A stretch of 64,000 nt of DNA, from positions 2,388,501 through 2,452,500 of the forward strand of contig JASXTE010000009.1 of assembly GCA_030280995.1 (NCBI GenBank), in the 5' to 3' direction. The stretch comes from Hemileia vastatrix (lineage: Eukaryota; Basidiomycota; Pucciniomycetes; Pucciniales; Zaghouaniaceae). Under the pieces are notes generated by a model, which saw nothing but the letters and a program-made list of their open reading frames with translations, was not told the origin of the DNA and made no database searches. The translations under genes and the position numbers were made by a program. Numbering within the stretch: the first letter of the stretch is position 1; every line of letters starts with the position of its first letter. Shown piece after piece: positions 41,682 to 52,499 of this stretch.

Positions 41682-41712
41682 AATTGGGGATCGGTCAACA
41701 TTGATACCCCCT
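41682..41712 (-). repeat. Right terminal inverted repeat of Harbinger A
   Basis: Its complement begins AGGGGGTATCAATGTT and pairs with 34535-34565. AAT follows at 41713-41715. Confidence 0.88.
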
Positions 41713-41715
41713 AAT

Positions 41716-41958
41716 GTATATATTCATGGTTGGGTGGGTATATTTTTGATTTTTTTTCCGTAACTCTTTTGGTTGTGTAGGAAAAAAAAGTCCTCACAAG
41801 AAAAATGATCTCACCATAAAAAAACTGCATTTTTTTCACCTTGAAAAAAATGAAAAAAACTAAAAAAAAGTATAAATCAGCCAAAAAAAAACTTTAAGTC
41901 AAACCCAAACTACTGAACCTATTTACTTTGGCTTACTATTTAGCATCCTCATCTTCCA
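41716..41958. other. Spacer between Harbinger A and B
   Basis: 243 bp, rich in poly-A/T runs (AAAAAAAGT, TTTTTTTTCC), without genes. It is probably the original insertion site sequence. Confidence 0.6.
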
Positions 41959-42345
41959 AATGTTCAGGGATCCACAATTAGGGATCAATATTTTTTTTTC
42001 CCGGGATCAGCCATTATTAATTGCAGAAGATTCTTATTCACTAGCCCCAGGGATAGTGGATAAGGAATCCATCATAATGCATTATCCTGCCTCTTATACC
42101 ACAATTTCCGTTCCTACTTCCTGATCCCAAACTCATCACATCCATGATGGATTTTTAAGAAAGTCACATGACTTATCATTGCTGATGCCATCCTTAAGTC
42201 TCTCCTCACTCTATGCTACTTAATGTTGGTGGCAAACACTTAAGTTTTTTTTTATCTACACACCCCAACTGCACATTTGGCGGTGAATTCCCACTTCCCA
42301 CTCATCACCTAAACCTTCTACCGACAACCTATACTACTGACAACA

Positions 42346-42748
42346 ATGAAGCACCTCTATACTAGACAGCTATTTCACTCCACTAGAGTGCTATCACTTT
42401 ACTTTTAGTTCTCTACTATAATTATGACTTTGATTTGGAAGATGTTTAGCCTCTTTGTGTTTTCTTTCCAAAAAGTGTTACCTCATTGCCAGGGGGCCAA
42501 ATCTTTATCATGATCCCCAATATGATCTCTGCTCCATTCTCAACATTCCTCAACTAAACTTCACTCAACTATTTAGGACTTCTCCCGATTCTTTCTTCAA
42601 ACTTTATCAACTCATCTCTGAACATCCTATCTTTCATCACAATTCCCATAACAAACAGTGTAATCCTGCCATTCAACTTGCTGTTGCACTATGTTGCTTT
42701 GGCTCAAATGGAAATGGTGCTGCTCTAAGATGTTTGGATAATCTATTT
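42346..42748 (+). pseudogene. Harbinger B transposase, N-terminal half
   Basis: It starts MKHLYTRQLF, with a frameshift before CFLSKKCYLIARGPNLYHD. It is then open through NIPQLNFTQLFRTSPDSF and CFGSNGNGAALR to the Copia A insertion point in LDNLF. Here the frame passes the position where copy A has a stop. The second half lies at 56410-57266, 13.7 kb away. Confidence 0.85.
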
Positions 42749-43352
42749 TATTGAACTGGTGTATTAAAACTTTTAAATATAATAAAATTTATTTCTCAAA
42801 TAAAAACAAATTTCAAATAAATGTATACAAAAAATTGTTCTACTAACTAACTAACTAACTATTCTACAAGATCATGCTCATTTATATACCTTAGAGTAAT
42901 AGTGTACATGATACACTTTTCTACTAAAACATTTCACATAACAATTGATTACTTTTGCATTTAGTTTCTCCCACATAGTTGCTATACCTTTTACTCTTTT
43001 AACATTAACTTTTACTACATCTTGCGCTTTGCGCTTATTGACCTTTTTACTTTTAAATACAAACTTATCCTGCGCGCATGAGACGTTAGTGGTTTTGTTT
43101 CTTTTCTTAAGTATGTCTTTTGCGCCCTTCCTTAATGTCAGATGTTTAGTCTTTATTCTCCATTGCCACCTTAACATTTTAACCTTCTTATGGATAATGT
43201 CTCCTATGATCCTAACATACTTATCTTCATCTGTAACTGAATAGTATTCACTACTAGTATCCTCTTTAGAGCTTGTATCGCCATCTTGTGAGTTATCCAG
43301 AGGTTGAGATGTCAAGTGGATGAAAGTTAGATTGGCTTCTATGGCGTTAACA
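42749..43352 (-). repeat. 3' LTR of Copia A
   Basis: It begins TATTGAACTGGTG and ends GCGTTAACA on the plus strand. A G-run (AAGGGGGTG on the minus strand, 43353-43361) next to it is the polypurine tract. The pol frame extends about 470 bp into this LTR. Confidence 0.9.
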
Positions 43353-44901
43353 CACCCCCTTACACTTGTCATCTCATGATTTTTCATTCCCATCTTTTCC
43401 ATGAATCTAAAATGCTTAACTCGGTCTAATGGCTTAGTAAAAATGTCAGCTACCATTTCGTCTGTTGGTATATAACCTATGATGATTTCTTTGTTTCTTA
43501 TTAAATCTGTAACGTAATTATAATGTGTTTTTATATGTTTTTTTCTTGAGTGGAAAACTGGGTTTTTAGACTTCTTTAATGCACTTTGATTATCGTTTTT
43601 GATTAGAGTGGGTTGGTTTATTTCTTCTCCTATTTCAGTTAAAATTTTTTGCCACCAAACTGCTTCCTGTGCTGCTGCCAGATAAGCCCTGAACTCCGCC
43701 TCTGTAGATGATGCGCTAATTGCCCCCAACTTTTTGCTTTGCCATGAGATGGTGCCATTGTTTCTCATGAACATATGGCTGCTTGTCAACTTTCTTTTTT
43801 CATTCTCACCCTATCCTGAATCTACAAAGCCCCTTAATTCACTATTCTAATTGGTGTAATATAATCCCCATTTCTCTGTCCCTTTTAAATACCTTAGGAC
43901 TCGCTTGAAAGTTGTCCAGTGAACGTGATTTTGTTTTTCTAGGAACTGTGACAGAATTCCTATGCTATAGGCAATGTCCGGTCTTATACATTGAGACAAA
44001 TAGTTTAGAGATCCAATAGCTGATCAGTAGTCTTTTCCTTCTAGTCTAAATTTCTCATGTTCCTCATCTGTAGACTTTTCCATTTTTATGTTTGCTTGCA
44101 TTGGAGTTCCACTTGTTTTAGCATCCTCTAAGCCATATTCTTGTACCAAGTTTTTGATGTAATGTTCTTGTGACAGGAAAATATTCCCGTCTGGTTCTAT
44201 GGTTACTTTTATCCCTAAGACATGTTTTACAATTCCTAGGTCTTTTATTTTGAAATTCTATTTTAATCTCTTTATAGTGTCATTGCTTTTAGGTTCCACT
44301 AAAATCAAGTCAACTACCCAGGCAAAAGCTAAATCTCCGTTGGTGTGAATAAACAAGCAGGGATCCGCATCACTTATTCTATAATCATTTCTGGTGAACC
44401 ATTCAGACATGGTTATATACCACCCCCTCGCTGCTTGTTTTAGTCCATAAAGTGTCTTTTTTAATTTTATAATGTATTTGTCTGGCTGTTCTATTAAGTC
44501 TTCCTTGTACTCGCTATTATATGCTTCTTGTTTCATTTCTCTCAGCCACTCCGTGAAGCCTTCTGGGATTTTGATATATACTGCTTCGTCGTCACTTAAT
44601 TTTGAATTTAGATATGCAGTGAAAAAATCAGCCTGTCTGGGTTTTTGCTTTGTGATTACGGCGTGATTAAGTAGAAATCGCATAGTACTTAATCTACCGG
44701 TTGGTGAAAAAGTTTCTTCAAAGTCAATCCCCTCCTTCTTTTTAAAACCCCTTGCTACGCATCTGGCTTTATACCGTTGAAGTTGTCCTTCTGCGTTGAA
44801 TTTCTTATTGAGTACCCACCTAGTTGTAATTGTGGTTTTATTGTCGTCCTTCTTATTCTTAGGTATTATCTCAAACAATCCGTTTTCTAAAATTGAGTCA
44901 T
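42878..44901 (-). pseudogene. Copia A reverse transcriptase, RNase H and LTR-encoded tail
   Basis: 44878-44258 carries reverse transcriptase (TRWVLNKKFNAEGQLQRYKA, GRLSTMRFLL, TLYGLKQAARGW). The polymerase motif, normally Y-V-D-D-L, reads AWVVDLILV; a catalytic Asp has become Val. Stops interrupt 44257-43790. RNase H follows (GTISWQSKKLGAISASSTEA, TDEMVADIFTKPLDRVKHF). The frame then continues for over 150 residues inside the LTR as a Lys/Arg-rich tail (KKVNKRKAQDVVKVNVKRVK). It is inactive because of the Asp loss, the stops and the Gypsy C insertion. Confidence 0.87.
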
Positions 44902-44906
44902 ATTCT

Positions 44907-45658
44907 CGTCACGCGCCATGTGACACTCGAGGCAAAAGCATCTCATTAAATCAATAATATCGAGTCCTAAATCTATACTTGAAGCACAGAAAGCAATTCT
45001 CCATAGCAACTGCAATTCTCCTTTGTGTACTTACTATTTAACTGCGCTAGCCTAAAATCTAAATATAAATTAGTCAATCTCCCAATAGGGTGCCTTAGTC
45101 TCATATTCAATAAGCGACGCACAGCGCCAGGATCAACATAATAGTACAGTAGTAGTTTTCATTGAAAGTTTGTTAATTAATTTAAAAGGGGTAAATTGAG
45201 CATGGACGGATATTAGCGAAGAGGGTCTAAGTGTATGTTAGTAATGGTCAATGGTATAGGAATGGTGCAATGAGAGGGAGGTCAATGCCAGGAGGAATAA
45301 AGGATATAAAAGGGTTGGGTTTTTGGTTCGACATTCCTTAGAATTAAATTATAAAACATGTTTACATTTAATAGTGTTAAAATCTTTTAAGTTAAATCAT
45401 TATTATTGAATAATCATTTCTAAATCCTAAATATTTGATTGTTGAGTTTCCAACCCTTCGTGAGATCTTAAGAATTCCTATTACCTTTGAAACTATCTTA
45501 TAATTCTTCTCGAAAATACCTCGAACCTGTAGCTCTTACTTCGAGTGACCTTCGAATCATTTCCTCAAATCATTCCTCTGTGCTTCAAAGAAGTTTCTAA
45601 ATCCCTCATCTCACTTTCAGGAACGTCCTTGACCTTGTGCGTAGGTCGTCCGGTGACA
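44907..45658 (+). repeat. 5' LTR of Gypsy C
   Basis: Direct repeat of 52500-53271, slightly shorter (752 against 772 bp). The first base has changed (CGTCACG for TGTCACG). No recognisable tRNA-complementary site follows it. Confidence 0.9.
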
Positions 45659-45729
45659 GTATAATTTAATTCTCCGTAGTTCTCATTCTTTGCACTACTA
45701 CGTCCTTTTTAGGTGTTTTAAAATTTTAA

Positions 45730-46931
45730 ATGGCACCTGTTCAACGCACTCCTCCTACGGGCGCTACTACTAGAGCACGCGCTAGAGGCAGGCCAACAGC
45801 CACAAGGTCTGTTTCGCGCACTCACTCTTTGGAACCACTCGACCTTAGGGAACGGCAACATTCAGTTCAATCTGTAGAAGACATCCCACATGATTTTGAG
45901 GATTCTAGTGATGAAGAAGAAGGAGAGGATACAATGCACAAGGCACCATCCGCCCCTGCCAATCACCCTTCTGGCCAATCCTCAGAACCTGGACCATCTA
46001 ACTCTCTGGAAGATTTCATGAGACTTTTTATGAAAACCCTTTCAAATCCAACGTCTTCAGAGGGATCTAAGTTCAAAACTCCTTCTATGAAATCTCCTGA
46101 CAAATTCAACGGAGATCACCCCGACAGATTGCAACCCTTCTTGCAAACCTGCAAGCTACTGTTCCATAATGACCCTCGAACCTTTAACAGCGACCGATCA
46201 AAGGTTGTTTATGCTTCTTCATTCCTAGCCGGGAAAGCAGCAAGATGGTTCGAACCTTATCTACTCATGCTTTCTTCGACAGAAACCCACTTACTTATCA
46301 ATAATTGGGAAAAGTTCGAAGACCAGCTTTTTACGTTGTTTGGGGACCCTAATGAAACGGACAACGCGGAAATTGAACTTGATTTTCTTCGCATGAGTGA
46401 TAATGGTAAAGCCTCTGAATATATCTCAAACTTCAGAGCACTTCAAACTCGAGTAGGTTGGAATGATGCTGCCCTTAAGTATCATTTCAAGAAAGGACTT
46501 CCTTCAAGGATTCTAGATCAATTAAATCTTCACGGTCAGAAGATGACTACTTTAACGGATTTAATGGATTGAACCCTCGAACTTGACGGCGTTTATCAAG
46601 GACAACTTCAACATCGTTGATATGCCAACAAATCTCAAGGCCTAAATTTTAAATCGGGACCTTCTTCACACCCACGACCAAATCAATCCTCCTTGACTCA
46701 ATCCAAACCCAATAAGGGAAAGGATAAACCTCGACCAAAAGGCTCGACCCCAGGCGATATCAGCAAAGTACTGGATCCTAAAGGGGAACTTAAAGAAGCT
46801 GAGAGGAAGAGACAAGCAGATAATGGGTTATGTATGTATTGTGGGGGTAAGCACAAGTTGGAAGACTGTGTAAAGTTGAAGGAAAGAGAAGGTACTAGTT
46901 CGAAGTCAAAAAACTAGTAGATAGTTTACTT
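45730..46931 (+). pseudogene. Gypsy C gag with zinc knuckle
   Basis: The start is MAPVQRTPPTGATTRARARG, then an acidic Ser/Pro linker. The gag core runs from residue 115 (KTPSMKSPDKFNGDHPDRLQ, LLFHNDP, ASSFLAGKAARWFEPYL, LFTLFGDPNE, YHFKKGLPSRILDQL). A TGA at 46570-46572 ends the first frame after LTDLMD; the sequence goes on in frame (TLELDGVYQG) and then from 46693 with a basic stretch and a CX2CX4HX4C zinc knuckle (CMYCGGKHKLEDC). Gag packages the RNA, and the zinc knuckle binds it. Confidence 0.9.
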
Positions 46932-48602
46932 GTGTGCAAAGCAAACTATCTTATCTCTCTCAGTGCACAGAACCTCCATGTCTTAAGGACTGGAGTTGCC
47001 TTAAACCGCTTGAGATTCATTCTTTTTAAGGAGGATATCCCCTTCAGCTATCTTATAGACTCTGGAGCTTCAATTTCTTTTGTTAGTTTATCTTTTGCCG
47101 AGAAGCTTCAACTAACATTTACAGATGTCAATCGAACTCCAATCTATTTGGTCGAATCAGAGGAACCCAAATATTGGGTAAGTAAGAAAGTTTTATGGGT
47201 TTTCAACTTTCCGAACTTTCCCCCCTTCGAGTGGGAATTATCAGTCTTGGACGCCCCAAGGATGGATGATACCATTCTTGGCCATGACTTTTTAACGCAT
47301 TGGAATCCCAAAATTGATTGGACTAAGGGATTGATCACCCCACGCTCTAAGTATATTTCTGATTCTTCAATGCAGGTCAATAGGGAGTTAAACAACCCGC
47401 CTGAAAACGTCCTGCTAGAGGACAAACCTCTGCCAGATGACTTGCAAGCATCTGATCTTCCTCTAAGTGAGCAATTGGTTAACCCTTCTAGCTCGATGAC
47501 TTCACTCGAAGAGGATTTAAATTTCCTCGAAGTAATCAAATTCTGCTCTCTCAATACAGGTATCCCCTCGACAGATTCTCTCGAAGATGAAGAGGACGAC
47601 AAAATCAACGTTGAAGCCATTAAATCAACTCTACAAGAAATCTACCACAATTTCCTTGATGTTTTCTCAATCCGCAAGGCCGATAAGTTACCACCTCATC
47701 GACCCTACGACCATCAAATAGAGTTAATAGGCCCAGTACCTCCGGCAGGTCTTGTCTATTCTTTGTAGAAGGATGAATCTCAAGTTCTTCGAGACTACAT
47801 TGCAGAGAATGTAGCCAAAGGCTTCATCAGAGCCAGTAAATCTCCAACCGGCTCCCCTGTCCTCTTTGTAAAAAAGAAGGACGGTAGTCTTAGGTTGTGT
47901 GTTGACTATAGAAAGCTCAACACAGTCACTAAGAAGAATGCATATCCTGTTCCTCCTATGTCATTACTTCTTACCCTTTTCAATGGTGCTAATTTCTTTT
48001 CTAAAATTGATCTTAGAGGCGCTTACAATCTGATTCGCATTGCAGAAGGTCATGAACCACTGACTGCAATGCGCACTAGATTTAATAGTTTTGAATATTT
48101 AGTTATGCCTTTTGGATTGTGTAACGCACCATCAACTTTTCAAACTTTTGTTGATGACATCTTCCAAGATGTTGTCGAACAATTTGTTGTCCTCTATTTA
48201 GATGATATTTTAATTTTCTCGAAGACACTGGATGAACATATTTATCATGTTCGACAGGTCCTAAATCGACTTCGAGATCATGGTCTCTACGCCAAGCATA
48301 ATAAATGCGAATTCCTCCTCAAATCAATTGATTTTTTGGGTTTTAGGTTTTCCACTGACGGTTTAGTCATGGATGAAAAAAAAGTCCAGAAAATCCTGGA
48401 ATGGCCTGAGCCCAAAAACATTAAATTGCTCCAAGGAATTTGGGTTTTGCTAACTTCTATAGAAGATTTATTAAAGATTACTCTAAAACTATTTCCAATC
48501 TTACTTCTCTTCTTAGAAAAGACATTCATTTTGTTTTTACTCCTACAGCACAAAAGGAATTCGAAGCACTAAAAACGGTGTTCACCACAGCCCCAATTCT
48601 TT
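46932..48602 (+). pseudogene. Gypsy C protease and reverse transcriptase
   Basis: The protease is in 46932-47768 (FSYLIDSGASISFVS, then LGHDFLTHWNPKIDW), with an acidic linker. A TAG at about 47766-47768 (LVYSL*KDESQVL) interrupts it; the frame continues into reverse transcriptase ([44 protein letters not shown]) with the polymerase motif [12 protein letters not shown]. Near 48430 a frameshift moves the text to another frame ([14 protein letters not shown]). A further TGA at 48602-48604 (APIL*HFDPS; Arg expected) precedes RNase H. Confidence 0.9.
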
Positions 48603-49969
48603 GACATTTTGATCCTTCTGCTTCGACAATAGTTGAGACAGATGCGAGCGATTATGCTATTGCAGGGGTAATCTCCCAATTAAATCCTGAAACAAATTTG
48701 TTTCATCCTGTTGCTTTTGAGTCACGCAAACTCATAGCCGCAGAATTAAATTATGAAATTCATGACAAAGAGCTTTTAGCTATTATCAATTGTCTTAAAA
48801 AATGGCGTTCTTTTCTTCTCAGCCTAGATAGTCCTTTTCAAATTTTAACAGATCATAATGCTTTAAAATACATCATGTCTTCCAAAGTGTTAACCAGGCG
48901 TCAAGCCAGGTGGGCTGAATTTTTGTCTGAATTTTCCTTCTCTATTTCCTATCGCCCAGGAAAAAACTGCATTGTCCCAGATATCTTGTCACGTCGGGAC
49001 AGCGTTGACCCACAGCGGGGGGACTCATTTGCTGACAAGAACCCAGCAAATGTGCAATCAATCTTCAACGAATCAATTTTAACGACTCATCAACTTAATT
49101 CAATGACAATTCAATCTTTTTAAAATCCACTATTGAACATCCTTGAAGCTCAGTCAAAGGACAAATATTGTCTAGGGTTAAAAGACAAAATACTCTCAAA
49201 GCAAGGGGCCAAAAGATTTAGTATTGAATCAGGTCTATTAGTCTTCGAAGGTAGAGTAGTCATACCCGACAACAATGAGATAAAGTTATGGATTTTCAAC
49301 AGTCGACATGATTCTCCATTAGCTGGTCATTTTGGGGTTGATAAAACCTACCAGTTAATAGTGAGGGATTTCTTCTGGCCAGGTATGACCAGGGAAATCA
49401 AAGCCTATATAAAAGCTTGTTACGAATGTAATAGGAATAAGGCTCCCCGTCACCGGAAGCATGGTTTGCTTCAACCACTTCCTATCCCCTCTAAACCTTG
49501 GGAATCTTTATCGATGGATTTCATTTCTCAACTTCTTTTTTTGAATGATTTTGATGCTATATTAGTAATAGTAGATAGATTTTCAAAAATGTCTATTTTC
49601 ATTAAAACCACTTCTACTGCTACAGCAGAAGATTTGTCAAAATTTTTTCTAGAATATTTATTTTCTAAACACGGCTTACCAAATGATATTATTTCAGATA
49701 GAGGCTCATTGTTTGTATCCACATTCTGGACCCAACTGTGTCGACAACTCAATATCACGAGGAACCTCTCCACAGCCTATCATCCTGAAACCGATGGTCA
49801 AACAGAAAGAGTTAACCAAATCCTCAAAAAATATCTTCAAATGTATGTCAGTTACCAACAAGAAGATTGGACCACATGGTTACCATTGGCCGAATTTGCT
49901 TATAATAACTCGACTCATTCTTCGACACGACAATCTCCCTTCAAAACCATTTATGGACGACATCCTTGA
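48603..49969 (+). pseudogene. Gypsy C RNase H and integrase
   Basis: RNase [57 protein letters not shown] at 49121-49123 interrupts the linker. The integrase has its zinc motif (HDSPLAGHFG, CYECNRNK) and an intact triad: Asp in SMDFISQ, Asp in IISDRGSLFV and Glu in DGQTERVNQIL. It is followed by WTTWLPLAEFAYNNS. The frame ends at TGA 49967-49969. Confidence 0.9.
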
Positions 49970-50563
49970 TTCAACTCAATCCATGTAGGAACTAATCATC
50001 CTGCGGAACATTATCTTTGAACTATATCACGACTCCAAGAAGAACTTAAAACAAATTTGGAATCAGCGATTTGAAGATACAAGGAACAGGCCGACAAACA
50101 TCGACAATCTGCTCCTTCCTTTAAACCAGGCGACAAAGTATGGCTCGACGCACGGAACATTCGAACAACACGACCATCAAAGAAACTGGCTGAAAAGCGC
50201 TTGGGACCATTCGAAATTGACTCTGAAGTCTCTAAAACTGCATTTCGACTCAAGTTACCTCCTAAATGGCAGGCAATTCACCCTATTTTCCATGTATCTC
50301 TCCTGGAACTGGCTTGAGAAATATACCTGGGCAAGAACCAACCCCCTCCGGAACCGGTCGAAGTAGAAGATCATCTAGAGTAGGAAGTAAGTTGTATCCT
50401 TGATTCAAGAATACGCAAGGGGAAACTTCAATACCTCATGGAATGGGAAGGCTTCCTCAATGACTCAGACAAAACATCCTGGGAACCAGCCATCAATGTT
50501 TCTAACGCCCCTGAACTCCTAAAATCTTTTCATTTGAAATATCCTTTAAAACCAAAACTTTAA
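49970..50563 (+). pseudogene. Gypsy C integrase C-terminus and chromodomain
   Basis: Reading across several stops and frame changes: FKPGDKVWLDARNIRTTRPS, LAEKRLGPFEI, HPIFHVSLLE, then chromodomain text (LDSRIRKGKLQYLMEWEGF, DKTSWEPAINVSNA). It ends at KYPLKPKL and a stop near 50561-50563. The chromodomain places element C among the chromoviruses. Confidence 0.8.
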
Positions 50564-51440
50564 AATTTCTTTTATTTTAAATTTTCTTTTTCTTTCTTTC
50601 TTTTTCTCGTAAAAAATCTAAAACACCTCTTAAATTTCTTAGCCTTGTTTTCTTTTTTTTCTCTGTTCTTTTTCTTTCTTCTCCTTCTATAAAATTTTCT
50701 CAAAAACCAATTAAAAGTAAAATCAAAATTAAAATTAAATAAAATAAAATAAAATAAATAGAATAAACATAAATAATAAAATAAAATAAAAAACTCTTAA
50801 ATCTCTCTAAATATTTTCTTTCTCTTTTTCTTTTTCAATTCTCTAAATACATTCTTTTCTTAAATTTAAAATTCTCTTTAAAAATTTCTCTCCTAAAAAT
50901 TTATTCTCTTTTTAAAACTTTCTTTCCTTCGAATCATCAAATCTTGTACGACATGACCATTTCCTCGAACTTAACTTCAACCTCTAAATCTCCCTATAAA
51001 TTTTCTTCGAACAAATGATTCTTTTTTTCAAATTCTCTTTAAATTTTAAATTCTGTTTTTTTTCTTTTCTTTCTTCTTCCTCTCTTTTCAACTAAAAAAT
51101 TCCTAAAAAATCAATAAACAACTTTTTGCCAATAACAAATTCTTCTTTCATTAAATTCTCATTTCAACAAACTCATCTCAATCACCAACCATTTTTTTCT
51201 TTCTCTCTTCTCTTACATAAATTTTTTATTTGAAACCTTAAAACTTCCTTCAATTAAATAACTTCTTTCTTTCTTATTTTAATTTCTTCTTTCAAATTCT
51301 AAAGCAAAATTATTATTTTTTTCTCTCTCTCCCAAATCTTATAAAAAATAATAATATTCACCTACAATATTAAAAAAATAAAATAAAATAAAATAAAAAA
51401 CTAAAATACAATTCTACTTTTCTACTTCTTTACATCTCTC
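50564..51440. other. C/T-rich low-complexity spacer of Gypsy C
   Basis: The plus strand is dominated by TTTCTTT-type runs and AAATAAAATA repeats. No gene is seen. It forms the 3' flank of both pol (plus) and the antisense gene (minus). Confidence 0.65.
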
Positions 51441-51444
51441 CTTT

Positions 51445-52387
51445 TCATTTCAAATTTTTCTCTTTTAATTTTTCTCGAACCAATCTTTTCATCTTCTCCA
51501 AAATTACCCTTATCTCCTTCCTGCATTTCTTAAATACCTCCTCCTCTCCTACCGGAACCACCTCTCCAATCTCTAAGAGTTCCTCTGCCACATCGATAAT
51601 TGTATCGACCTCCCCACCCAACTCTTCTTCAAACCTTACTTGTCGACCCTGACGAGGTTTCTTCGACCACACCTGGTCCAGCATTTCTTCAGGTTCTTTG
51701 ATTCCACCCGTGACCGGAGGGTTTGCCTCAGTTGGCAAAAGCAACACAGGCTCCTCAATTGGGTCTTCAATGGTATTCGATTTCTAAACAAAACTCATCA
51801 GTAACCTCATCCCTAAAAAACATCAACTAAAAGCTTACTTCAAAGATGGGGTCAGGTTCTAAGAATAACCTTGGAGCCACCTCTACCTCCGCTTCTCTCT
51901 CCTCCTCGTCATCTTCAATGACCACCCGTCGTTTCTTGGGTGTCCGCCCTGGAACAGGGACTTCATCTTCATCTTCCTCCACCAATTCGTCGACTTCTTC
52001 TTCGACACCCCGCTTTGAACTCGTGGCCTGGATTACCCAGGTTGTGATCTTGTTGTTGAGCTCCTTATCATTCTCCCCCACCGATTGATCGTCTCCAACC
52101 GAGACATCCCAAATGTCTTCGACCACCTCTTTTGTTTTAGCGATCACCCAAAACTTGGTCTTGGTAAACCGTTTCTCGATCTCTGCGTTCTTCGTCAAAG
52201 CATTTCACGCCACTCGTCGCCAACGGCAAAACTTGCATTTCTGGTAAGGGCCTCGAGTCGCCGTACTTTTGACACAGAAGTATTCCATACTTTCACAAGC
52301 CGTGCAAGCTTGGGAAAACTGTTGCGTAACCATTCCCCCATCCGCTTTAGGGTGTGGAGGTGTAGGTGTTGGAGTAGGACAATTCAT
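51445..52387 (-). CDS. Antisense two-exon gene of Gypsy C, Cys-cluster protein
   Basis: Exons 51839-52387 and 51445-51783 are joined by a 55-bp GTAAGC...TTTAG intron in phase 0. They give about 295 residues. N-terminus: MNCPTPTPTPPHPKADGG, then a Cys cluster (CTACESMEYFCV ... CKFCRWRRVA) that could bind a metal. A TGA at about 52205 (RVA*NAL; Trp likely) is the only break. The middle is very acidic with a basic patch (GRTPKKRRVVIEDDEEER). The C-terminus is Lys/Arg/Glu-rich and helical. Similar Cys-cluster proteins are annotated as hypothetical in rust genomes, as I recall. It lies opposite to gag-pol, with its start about 110 bp inside the 3' LTR. Function unknown. Confidence 0.68.
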
Positions 52388-52499
52388 TATAATAGGGAAA
52401 TTAATAAATAAGAAGAAAAAAGATATATAGAGGAAGGGAAACCAGTGTGAGAAGATGGCTCAAGCTCAACGGAGCTCGCGATTCTTATACCCGGGAATC

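Larger units (their letters stand above)
34535..41712 (+). mobile_element. PIF/Harbinger element A with Tet-like oxygenase cargo
   Basis: The ends are inverted repeats: left AGGGTGTATCAATGTT, right (read inward) AGGGGGTATCAATGTT, each followed by GATCC(G/C)CAATTA. The flanking 3-bp duplication AAT (34532-34534 and 41713-41715) suits PIF/Harbinger. Gene order: plus-strand DDE transposase (36014-37275), conserved non-coding block, plus-strand Tet/JBP-like oxygenase (38544-39164), G/C-run tandem array, convergent minus-strand Myb-like/coiled-coil gene (40013-41370). A 1.09-kb sequence (34872-35965) is inserted near the left end. Stops in the transposase and a frameshift in the Myb gene suggest this copy is inactive. 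Confidence 0.9.

Noticed and set aside
47144..47620. Minus-strand open frame of 158 codons
   Set aside because: Shadow of the Gypsy C protease region in the opposite strand; Ser-rich with no motif.
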